Source: Planctomycetota bacterium (GTDB lineage Bacteria > Planctomycetota > Phycisphaerae > Phycisphaerales > UBA1924). From it: a DNA stretch of 64,000 bases. Location of the stretch: NCBI GenBank assembly GCA_030950285.1, contig JAUZRR010000033.1:1-64000 (forward strand), read 5' to 3'. The translations under genes and the position numbers were made by a program. This document shows positions 1 to 7,929 of the stretch, in pieces (position 1 is the stretch's first letter; every line of letters starts with the position of its first letter). A model generated the notes under the pieces. It searched no databases, had not been told where the DNA came from, and saw nothing but the letters and a program-made list of their open reading frames with translations.

Positions 1-462
1 GACCGAGTAGACGGTGCCGTTGGCGGTGGTGCCGTTCCATGTAAGTTTGATGCCGCCGGAGTTGAGGAGCAAGGCCTGCAAGCTGGTCGCGGGCGTCGGC
101 GCGGCCAGCGGGCTGGCGTCGTTATACGGCGAGAGGTTGGCGGCGGTGTAGACATCGGCAAACGCCGCGTCGCCCTCGAGCTGTCCTGTGGCGTCGGCGA
201 AAGCGCGGATGGTGGCGACGAGCGCCGTGCCCAGGCCCATCATAGTGTCGATGGCGGTGTCCTGGGCAAAGATAAGGTTTCGGGTGTCCTGCTTGCTCTG
301 CTGCGCGGCGGTATAGCTGCTGCGGGCGTCGATGACAAGCGACGCGAGTGCCGCGACCTGGTCGGCGGTGAGGCCAACTGCGGCCGGGTCGGCGACTCAC
401 TGGGGGAGCCGTTGCTCGAAGTACTCGATCTTGCCATCTTTGTCGTTCGGAAATGAACTCAT
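1..462 (-). pseudogene. Hypothetical protein, 5' end interrupted by an in-frame TGA (397-399); continues off the left edge
   Basis: ATG at 462 with AGGAG upstream gives MSSFPNDKDGKIEYFEQRLPQ*; the same frame continues after TGA as VADPAAVGLTADQVAALASLVIDARSSYTAAQQSKDTRNLIFAQDTAIDTMMGLGTALVATIRAFADATG... to the window edge. Confidence 0.55.
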
Positions 463-706
463 CGCGATTCTCCTGTCGTGCGGCTGGGGGGCTCCCAGCG
501 GCCGGTTGTCTGCCCGTATCACGGCGGTTCGAGGGCGCGACCGGGCGGGTGTGCCGAGGACATTCCACGGCGTGCGGAGAAGATTTCGGGGCTTTGCCGG
601 GGCGGCTTGAGCGGCTGCACGGATTGTGCGGCAAGATTCCCGGGCTTTCTGCGATTCTGTGACGAGGCACGACGGGCTTCCTCTCAACCGTTCCAGACTT
701 GCCATG

Positions 707-1599
707 CCCTCAACGCGCTCGCAAAGGCGGGCCGGAGCCACCGCCCCGCCGCGTGATGCTCTACGGCACGCACTGTCAACGCGCTCGCAAAGGCGGGCCG
801 GAGCCACCTGCATGCTCAATCTGCCGCGCGATCTTTGCCTGTCAACGCGCTCGCAAAGGCGGGCCGGAGCCACCGCGCATGGCCGACTCCAAGGTCGCCA
901 ACACCTGTCAACGCGCTCGCAAAGGCGGGCCGGAGCCACCTTTGGCACTCTTCGAGACGCTGCTGACCGGCCGTCAACGCGCTCGCAAAGGCGGGCCGGA
1001 GCCACCTCTCGGCACTGGACAAGGGACTCGGCGACGCTGTCAACGCGCTCGCAAAGGCGGGCCGGAGCCACCAACTCCCTCGACCACCCGCACTGCCTAC
1101 CCCTGTCAACGCGCTCTCAAAGGCGGGCCGGAGCCACCCCAACCCTGCTGGTGTCGCGGGTTCAGTTGCTGTCAACGCGCTCGCAAAGGCGGGCCGGAGC
1201 CACCGCCGAGGACGAAATTGAAGACGACGAGCCCTGTCAACGCGCTCGCAAAGGCGGGCCGGAGCCACCCTGCTCGACCGCATGATTTTCTTGCAACAGC
1301 TGTCAACGCGCTCGCAAAGGCGGGCCGGAGCCACCGGGAATGGGGTGGCACTACCGACGGGCATACTGTCAACGCGCTCGCAAAGGCGGGCCGGAGCCAC
1401 CGTCACGAAGAGTGACAAGTCCAAGACCTGCCTGTCAACGCGCTCGCAAAGGCGGGCCGGAGCCACCGCGTGTGGCCACCGGCAACTTGTCGCACGCCTG
1501 TCAACGCGCTCGCAAAGGCGGGCCGGAGCCACCTCAGTTCGTAACCATCCGACGGAGCGCAGACTGTCAACGCGCTCGCAAAGGCGGGCCGGAGCCACC
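707..1599 (-). CRISPR. CRISPR array: 14 repeats of 36 bp (plus strand CTGTCAACGCGCTCGCAAAGGCGGGCCGGAGCCACC), 13 spacers of 30 bp (one of 29 bp)
   Basis: Repeat starts read directly at 707, 773, 839, 905, 971, 1037, 1103, 1169, 1234, 1300, 1366, 1432, 1498, 1564. Spacers are unique. Variants: R1 CCC for CTG, R5 CCG, R7 one G>T. Minus orientation is inferred from co-direction with the effector and the degenerate terminal repeat at the left. Confidence 0.97.
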
Positions 1600-1724
1600 C
1601 CGACAGGTCGTAAACCGTGTTCATTGCACGATTTCCAACGCGTGGCATGCATAAAAACCGACAATGGAACATCAGAACTCCGGTCTTCGGACCATTTTGG
1701 GCCGATTCTGTCCTTGCCCGACAT

Positions 1725-1940
1725 GCCAAAGAGCCCTGGCCACGGGGCCAACACGCCTTTCTGAGTGCGTTCGTCCGGCTGACAGAAAGCCCCACCCGGG
1801 CACAAGGCTCGGGGGGTATTGGGCAGAGATCAGGCACGAGTGCCATTCACCTGCCACGCCGATTCTGACTCGACAGCACCGGACGGTCCGCCGCCGGGCC
1901 TGTAGCCGGGCGGCCGCGCCGGGATGTTCTCCCGGTAGCA
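1725..1940 (-). ncRNA. Candidate tracrRNA containing an anti-repeat at 1754-1771
   Basis: Plus strand CGCCTTTCTGAGTGCGTT (1754-1771) matches 15/18 of the minus-orientation repeat core CGCCTTTGCGAGCGCGTT. A minus transcript would therefore carry AACGCACTCAGAAAGGCG, complementary to the crRNA repeat. Hairpins nearby: CCGGGA-gatg.. (1919-1935), GGCAC-GA-GTGCC (~1832-1843). Boundaries approximate. Confidence 0.6.
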
Positions 1941-1945
1941 TCACA

Positions 1946-1974
1946 AGCATACTGCAAAGCGGTGGTTCCGGCAA
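1946..1974 (-). promoter_or_regulatory. Candidate sigma70-type promoter for the tracrRNA
   Basis: Minus strand TTGCCG (1974-1969), 17-bp spacer, TATGCT (1951-1946), just downstream of the effector stop and upstream of the anti-repeat. Confidence 0.35.
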
Positions 1975-2019
1975 GAGGGGCGGGCGAGGTGCCCACCCCA
2001 CGGGTGCCAGATACCTGCC

Positions 2020-4233
2020 TCAGAAAGGCGTCTCGGGCATAGGCTCGCCGGCCGGGTCAAGACCCAGCACCCGCTGCGCCCCAGTCTCGATGGTGTCCTT
2101 GTCGACCTCATGCCCATTGACCCTCCACACATAGGCCCGGCCGTTGCGGTTCTTGCTCTTGACCGTGGCTGTCTTGGGGAACAGCCCGAGCAGCACGCGG
2201 TGCAGGTTCTCGCTGGCGTTGATGTCGGCGTGGACCTGTCGCTCACAGGCCGGGCAAACGAACCAGTGGCCAAGGTGATGCAGGTGCGGGGTGTTTCGCA
2301 GGGCGTCTCCAGACTTGCCTTCGAGTACCTTGGCCCGCTTGGCCCGCCACTTGGGGGCACCCCGATCAAACCGGATGCCCATCGCGTCACACGCGGCGCA
2401 GATTCGGCTCGTGAAGTACGAAGGCACCTTGAAGACACGCAACCCATAGGTCTCGGCGGCCTGCTCGGCAAAGCCCACGATCGCGCCGCGGTTCCAGCTC
2501 GAAAGAGCCGCGTTGATTCCGCGATCGTTGGCCGAGTCGGGGTTGAGCATCTTGAGGTCCTCGAAGATGACCGCAGCGGCCCCGTAGTGGCGGGCATAGC
2601 AGAAGATCGCCGCGACGCCCTTCTTGAACCGGTCCTCCTGCATGTTGCGGTAGTGGGCGGCCATGCGGGCGCAGGATTCCTTTCCCGGGGCCATTTTGCC
2701 GGTAGCGCGGCGCATGCGGCGGAGTTGCTTCTTCACGCGGGCGACCTCGGACAGCGAGGGAATGTTGATCGCCCGCTCGCGGCCCTCGCCGAGGAAGAAC
2801 CGGTTGTGGAGGACGCGGCGGGCGATGATCTCGCTCGTCCAATCCTTTGTCTCGGGGTCGAGCACGCTGCGGGCGATGCTGGCTGCGCCAAGATCGCGGA
2901 TGCCCAGATCGACGGCGCAGGTCAGCAGCGGCTCATCGGGCGTCCAGTCCTGCTTGGCGAGTTCCTTCTGCTGCCAGGAGACGGCGTACTTGCCGGCGGA
3001 CTTCTGGGCGATTCCGATCGCGCAGGGCGGGGGGGCGATCTCGAAGGACACGAGCAGATGCCACCCCCCACCCGACCCGTCACGTTTGACGAGTTTCAGG
3101 CCCTGCGGCTGGGCGGGGACGGTGTCACCGGCAGGTGTCTGCCACTCGTAGTTGAGAGTCTTCCTCTTGCCCTCGGTGATCTTGATCGGCTCGGCCAGTC
3201 GTCGCAACGCCCGGATGCGGCGGTCGGCGACAAACGAGACCCGTGTCCACTTGCCCTTACCTTCCTCGTATAACGCAAGCTCGACAGTCCCGGCATCAAG
3301 GCAGAGGTTCTGCCAACCCTCGCCCCCCTTGAAGCGCGGCCAGTCGGGGTGTTTCTCGATGCTTGGCAGCGTGAAACTCGGTCGGTGGCGGAAGCCGTCG
3401 GGGTGGCGGCGCTTGGCGCGGCGACGCACATACTCCCGCTCGTAGGAGTTGTGCTCGCGGTCGAACGCCGCCAGCTCGGGATTGAGCTTGAAGACCAATC
3501 CGTTGAGCGCGCCGGCCACCTTCTTCCTCGGCTTCTTTTGGATGATCTCGTCGATCTGCTCCTGTGTCGGATGGACAGCCCGCGTGCCCGGTGTCTGCCA
3601 CGACACTATCTCGGGCGAACCGAGCAGGAAGTCACACCACGCCGTCCAACGCACACGCGACCCACGGGCCGCGCCCCGCTCACGCTCGAATGCCTCAACC
3701 AGCGGGCGGACCTTCATGTAGTCCGGGTGCTCGTCTTCCCACTTCTGCTTCGCCTTGATCCACTCGGCGTGCTCTGATTGCCAGAGTTTGTGCAGTTCTT
3801 CGTACGACTTGATGTACTCGATCGACCGGCGGTGCATCTGGCCCCACATCCCGTTGGGGATCGAGTCACGCACGGCCGACAACTGCGAGTGGCCCCCGTC
3901 GTTGTCATGGTTTTTGGTCTCCGCGTGCTCGACACGGTATTGTTGTGACAAACTGAACTTGTCGGTGTCCTTAGGCGGATCTGGCAACGGCTTGGTCAGC
4001 CAGGTGAGCGGGTCGGACTGGACATTCTTCGCGCAGTACGCCCACATGGCCCGCCCGCTCGGCCCCAGCCGCCCCGCCCGCATGTCCATCAGCACCGCGA
4101 CAGTTCCCGCCACCGCTTCGTTCCACTGGGCCAGCCGCCGGTCGAGCAGTTCGGCCAGTTCCGGCCTGTCCACATGCACCTTCATCTGCCAAGTCTTCTG
4201 TGCCATGAACCTAAGTGTACGGGGTTCGTTCAC
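2020..4233 (-). CDS. cas12: Cas12-type (class 2 type V) RuvC effector, Cas12g-like (possible starts GTG 4233 or ATG 4206)
   Basis: Three RuvC motifs: CAVDLGIRDLGAASIA (D), AAAVIFEDLKML (E), QVHADINASENLHR (D). Split zinc ribbon CAAC...CPAC. About 730 aa, next to a CRISPR array. The segment EWIKAKQKWEDEHP resembles my recollection of Cas12g1. Confidence 0.88.
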   Translation of the reverse strand: MNEPRTLRFMAQKTWQMKVHVDRPELAELLDRRLAQWNEAVAGTVAVLMDMRAGRLGPSGRAMWAYCAKNVQSDPLTWLTKPLPDPPKDTDKFSLSQQYRVEHAETKNHDNDGGHSQLSAVRDSIPNGMWGQMHRRSIEYIKSYEELHKLWQSEHAEWIKAKQKWEDEHPDYMKVRPLVEAFERERGAARGSRVRWTAWCDFLLGSPEIVSWQTPGTRAVHPTQEQIDEIIQKKPRKKVAGALNGLVFKLNPELAAFDREHNSYEREYVRRRAKRRHPDGFRHRPSFTLPSIEKHPDWPRFKGGEGWQNLCLDAGTVELALYEEGKGKWTRVSFVADRRIRALRRLAEPIKITEGKRKTLNYEWQTPAGDTVPAQPQGLKLVKRDGSGGGWHLLVSFEIAPPPCAIGIAQKSAGKYAVSWQQKELAKQDWTPDEPLLTCAVDLGIRDLGAASIARSVLDPETKDWTSEIIARRVLHNRFFLGEGRERAINIPSLSEVARVKKQLRRMRRATGKMAPGKESCARMAAHYRNMQEDRFKKGVAAIFCYARHYGAAAVIFEDLKMLNPDSANDRGINAALSSWNRGAIVGFAEQAAETYGLRVFKVPSYFTSRICAACDAMGIRFDRGAPKWRAKRAKVLEGKSGDALRNTPHLHHLGHWFVCPACERQVHADINASENLHRVLLGLFPKTATVKSKNRNGRAYVWRVNGHEVDKDTIETGAQRVLGLDPAGEPMPETPF

Positions 4234-4391
4234 GCGACGAGGCAGACGAATCTGCTCTCGGATGCAGTGTCAAGGCGGAATGAAGCTCGGGGAGTTGAAT
4301 ATGGAAACCGAACGCCCGCCAACTACGCCCTACGTTCTCGGACGAGCCCATAAAAACGGCCGTTGGAGGCCGCTCGTGCATGGTGCCTCGC

Positions 4392-4620
4392 GAATCGTCG
4401 CACGATTCGGCCGAATCGTCCCACGAAACGCGCGGATCGTTCCACGAAACCGGCGGATCGTTCCGCGATTCGGGCGGATCGTGCGACGAAACGGCCCAAT
4501 CGTTCCGCGAATCGCCTCCATCGTCCCACGAAGGAGCCTCTCCGCGCCACGAATCGACGCCTTCGTGCCGCGATGGAGCCGCTTCGTGCGACGGATCGAC
4601 GCCTTCGTTTCGGGAATCGG
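4392..4620. repeat. Degenerate 21-bp tandem minisatellite, ~11 copies
   Basis: Units such as GAATCGTCGCACGATTCGGCC, GAATCGTCCCACGAAACGCGC, GGATCGTTCCACGAAACCGGC, GGATCGTTCCGCGATTCGGGC. Open in several frames (RIVPRNRRIVPRFG / RGTIRPNRGTIRRF). Confidence 0.9.
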
Positions 4621-4628
4621 TATGCCGT

Positions 4629-4687
4629 CATGGCCACCCAAAGCTGTGGCCATGGCACCCGCCACCCAAAGCTGTGGCCATGGCACC
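4629..4687. repeat. Two copies of the dispersed repeat (CATGG)CCACCCAAAGCTGTGGCCATGGCACC
   Basis: Copies at 4629-4659 and 4661-4687; a third copy at 61213-61243. Confidence 0.85.
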
Positions 4688-4864
4688 CGGCACCCGGCAC
4701 CCGGCAGAGCCATGGTCATGGCACCCTGCCCCCTCGGCCGAGCAGTGCATGCTGACGACCCGTTGTGCTGTCCCCGGGGCACCATGGCATCTATACTGCC
4801 TTCCGGGACCGGGACGCTGGCGGCTGTCGCCGGGGCTCACGGTCGCGGCGGAGCCGCTCCCCTG

Positions 4865-5770
4865 ATGTCAACCACCCCATTCCCCATCGAACTCGCAACC
4901 GACGGCCCCTTCGGCGGGATCTGCACCATCCGGCTCGACCAGCCCGGGCGGCCGGTCGTCGTGCTTGATGAGCCGCTGATCCGGCGGCTCGACGCCACGC
5001 TCGACGCCCTGCCCGCCGGGTGTACGGGGCTTGTGCTGGCCTCGGCGAGCCCGAAAGTCTTTGTCGCCGGGGCCGATCTCAAGACCATTGTCGAGCTCGA
5101 CGACGAGCCCCTCGACCGCTACCTCGCCTTCGGCCAGCGGGTGTTCGGCAAGCTCTCGCAGCTGCCCTTCCCCACCGCCGCGGCGATCAACGGGGCGGCG
5201 CTCGGCGGCGGGCTCGAGGTCGCGATGCACTGCGACGCGCTCGTCGCGGCACCCGCAGCCGGCGGCAAGCCCTACCCGGTCGGCCTGCCCGAGGCCGGGC
5301 TCTCGATCTGCCCCGGCTGGGGCGGGACCAACCTGCTGCCCGCACGGATCGAGCCGGGCGAGGCGGTCCGCCGCACCGCGACGGGCAAGCCGATGAAGTT
5401 TGACCAGGCCCGCGAGGCCGGGATGTTTGACGCGGTCGCCGACTCGCCGGACGACCTGCTCGACGAGGCCCGGCGGTGGGTCGCGGCGAGGATCAAGGCC
5501 GGCGCAGTCGTGCGCGACGGGGCGCCTTCCCGGTGGATCGGTCGCAGCGCCTGCGCGGCGGCGTGCCTCAGGGCGTTTGACACGGTGCGGGGCGAGCTGC
5601 CCGCGACCGAAGCCGCGGCGGCCGTCGCCGACGCGGTCAACGCCGGCCTGACCGAAGGCTGGCAGGCGGCGCTGGACTGCGAGCGCCGGCATCTGGTGCG
5701 GTTGCGGCGGACCCCCGATGGGGCGGCCGCGATCCAGACGTTCTTCGAGCGATCGGCGGCCAAGGCTTGA
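4865..5770 (+). CDS. Enoyl-CoA hydratase/isomerase family protein
   Basis: Crotonase-fold signatures ASPKVFVAGADLKTI and AINGAALGGGLEVAMHCD. ATG at 4865 chosen over the longer ORF. Confidence 0.85.
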   Translation: MSTTPFPIELATDGPFGGICTIRLDQPGRPVVVLDEPLIRRLDATLDALPAGCTGLVLASASPKVFVAGADLKTIVELDDEPLDRYLAFGQRVFGKLSQLPFPTAAAINGAALGGGLEVAMHCDALVAAPAAGGKPYPVGLPEAGLSICPGWGGTNLLPARIEPGEAVRRTATGKPMKFDQAREAGMFDAVADSPDDLLDEARRWVAARIKAGAVVRDGAPSRWIGRSACAAACLRAFDTVRGELPATEAAAAVADAVNAGLTEGWQAALDCERRHLVRLRRTPDGAAAIQTFFERSAAKA

Positions 5771-5898
5771 TACAAGCCGGGGCCCGACCCAGGCCGGGAG
5801 CCGATGTTCGTCTCGTCAAGCCCGGTGTTGAGTGACATCGAGCTGGATCGAACAACCTAGACAGTGCCTGCCGCGAGGGTGGGTGAGGAGTGTGAACG

Positions 5899-7824
5899 AT
5901 GGCTGATCTGAAATCGATGAAGGGTGTCTCAGACAAGGACCGCCGGATGATCGAGGAGGCCGAAGACCTGCTCGGCCCGGAACCCGATGCCATGGGGTTT
6001 ATCAAGAACCTCTTCTGGGGGCGATTCCGCGAAGACCTGGTGATGCCCTACCCGCAGGTCAGCCCCGAGGAGACCGCCCGCTGCGACCAGCTTGTCGCCG
6101 AGCTTGAGGACTACCTCAAGAACGAGCACCCGTCGATTCAGATCGACCAGGAGCAGGAGATCCCCCGCTGGGTTGTCGACAAGCTGTTCAAGCTGGGCGT
6201 GCTGGGGATGACCATCACCCAGGAATACGGCGGCGGCGGGTTCGGGATCACCAGCTACAACCGCGCGCTCGAGACCATCGGCAAGTACTGCGGCTCGACC
6301 GCGGTCATGGTCAGCGCCCACCAGTCGATCGGGTGCAAGGCGCTCATGCTCTTTGGCACCGACGAGCAGAAGAAGCTGTGGCTGCCCCGGCTGGCAACCG
6401 ATCAGCTCAGCGCGTTCTGCCTCAGCGAGCCCAACGTCGGCTGCGACGCCGGCGGGCAGGAAACCATGTGCGAGCTGTCCGAAGACGGCGAGCACTACAT
6501 CATCAACGGCGAGAAGAAGTGGGCCACCAGCGGCGCGCTGGCCGGGCTGTTCACCGTGATGAGCAAGCAGAAGATGCCCGACGGCAAGATCAAAGTCACC
6601 GCGCTGGTCTGCACGCCGGACATGGAAGGCATCGATATCTTCGAGAAAAACCGCTCGAAGTGCGGCATCCGCGGCACCTGGCAGGCGCGGATCAGATTCA
6701 CCAACGTCAAGGTTCCGAAGTTCAACCTCATGCACAAAGAGGGACGCGGGCTCAACGTCGCGCTCACGTGCCTCAACTACGGCCGCTGCACCCTCAGCGC
6801 CGGGATGCTCGGCGGGGCCAAGCGGGCGATGGACCAGGCGATCAAGTGGGGACAGACCCGTTACCAGTTCGGCGACCCGCTCGCCGAGAAAGAGCTGGTC
6901 CGTCAGCGGATCGCCAACATGGCGGCGCTGACCTACGCCAGCGACGCGGTGCTCTACATGACCACCGGCATGCTCGACCGCGGCGACAAGGACATTATGG
7001 TCGAGACCGCGGTCTGCAAGGTCTTTTGCTCGGAGATGGGCTGGCGCGTCGTCAACGATGCGCTCCAGATCATGGGCGGCGAAGGGTACATGACCGAGAA
7101 CGAGGTCGAACGCATCTTCCGCGACTCGCGGATCAACCTCGTCGTCGAAGGATCCAACGACCTGATGTGGTCGTTCATCTTTGCCTATGGCGGCAAGCAG
7201 CTCGGGGAGTGGATGCTCGGCGTGCGCGAAGCGCCGATCGGCAAGAAGCTCTCGATGCTGCCGCAGATCCTGCCGCTCGCTGCCGAAGTGTTCCTCGGCA
7301 TCCGCAAGGCGGCGCCCAAAATCACCGGCGTCGATGCGTCGTTGCGTTCTCCCGCCGATCGGCTGGGCAAACTCATCAGCGAGTTCACCTACCAGTTCAA
7401 GCAGGCGAGCAAGCGGTACGACGCGGCGATTGTCAACCGGCAGGTGGTGCAGACCCGGCTCGCGCTGATCGCGATCCAGCTGCACGCCTGGAGTTGCACG
7501 CTCTCGAAACTCAACCGCGATCTCAAGACGCACGGGACCAACGGCGGAGTCGAGTTTGCCCGCGACAAGGCGGCGGCGATGCACTTCTTCGACCTCGCCG
7601 AGCTCGAGATCCAGAAACTGTTCCGCGACCTCTACTACCACGCCGACGACACGATGTTTGCTGCGGCCGACGCGGCGATCGCGTTCAGCGACACCCAGCC
7701 GGCGTCGGACTTTATCATCCCCGAGCGGACCCCGACCGACCTGCGCGGCAAGGGTCGCACCCCGGACCGGTCGGCGGTCAAGCAGTTCCCCGGCGTCGGC
7801 CGCGAGGCGACCAAGACCGAGTAA
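5899..7824 (+). CDS. Acyl-CoA dehydrogenase
   Basis: ITQEYGGGGFG, CLSEPNVGCDAGG, QIMGGEGYMTENEVERIFRDSRI motifs. Confidence 0.93.
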   Translation: MADLKSMKGVSDKDRRMIEEAEDLLGPEPDAMGFIKNLFWGRFREDLVMPYPQVSPEETARCDQLVAELEDYLKNEHPSIQIDQEQEIPRWVVDKLFKLGVLGMTITQEYGGGGFGITSYNRALETIGKYCGSTAVMVSAHQSIGCKALMLFGTDEQKKLWLPRLATDQLSAFCLSEPNVGCDAGGQETMCELSEDGEHYIINGEKKWATSGALAGLFTVMSKQKMPDGKIKVTALVCTPDMEGIDIFEKNRSKCGIRGTWQARIRFTNVKVPKFNLMHKEGRGLNVALTCLNYGRCTLSAGMLGGAKRAMDQAIKWGQTRYQFGDPLAEKELVRQRIANMAALTYASDAVLYMTTGMLDRGDKDIMVETAVCKVFCSEMGWRVVNDALQIMGGEGYMTENEVERIFRDSRINLVVEGSNDLMWSFIFAYGGKQLGEWMLGVREAPIGKKLSMLPQILPLAAEVFLGIRKAAPKITGVDASLRSPADRLGKLISEFTYQFKQASKRYDAAIVNRQVVQTRLALIAIQLHAWSCTLSKLNRDLKTHGTNGGVEFARDKAAAMHFFDLAELEIQKLFRDLYYHADDTMFAAADAAIAFSDTQPASDFIIPERTPTDLRGKGRTPDRSAVKQFPGVGREATKTE

Positions 7825-7929
7825 AGGGCTGCCAAGCCCGGACCGGCTATGCTGTAGGGCCTAAGGCCCCTTCGGGGGGCCGGGCGGTACTTGCCGAGAG
7901 ACCTCGGACGTGAGCATTCGGAGAGAACG

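Noticed and set aside
1630-1650. Possible 15th degenerate repeat (CCAACGCGTGGCA) near the expected 66-bp phase
   Set aside because: Only CAACGCG plus a few bases match and phase is off by 2 bp; may be chance. If real it would argue for the opposite array polarity.
1682-1693. GGTC-TTCG-GACC hairpin followed by ATTTT, as a plus-strand terminator
   Set aside because: Only a 4-bp stem and a weak T tract; could equally be part of a leader on the other strand.
626-1805. Long ORFs across the array (STRSQRRAGAT / CQRARKGGPEPP / VAPARLCERVD repeats)
   Set aside because: These are translations of CRISPR repeats; the 66-bp period is a multiple of 3, so frames stay open. Not genes.
2110-3273. 387-aa plus-strand ORF opposite the effector
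   Set aside because: Antisense shadow ORF of a high-GC gene; low-complexity composition and no recognisable domain.
5929-7641. 570-aa minus-strand ORF opposite the acyl-CoA dehydrogenase, and similar antisense ORFs (7861-9312, 13093-15369, 21832-24402)
   Set aside because: Mirror-frame ORFs expected from codon bias in GC-rich DNA; the sense strands carry clear conserved motifs.
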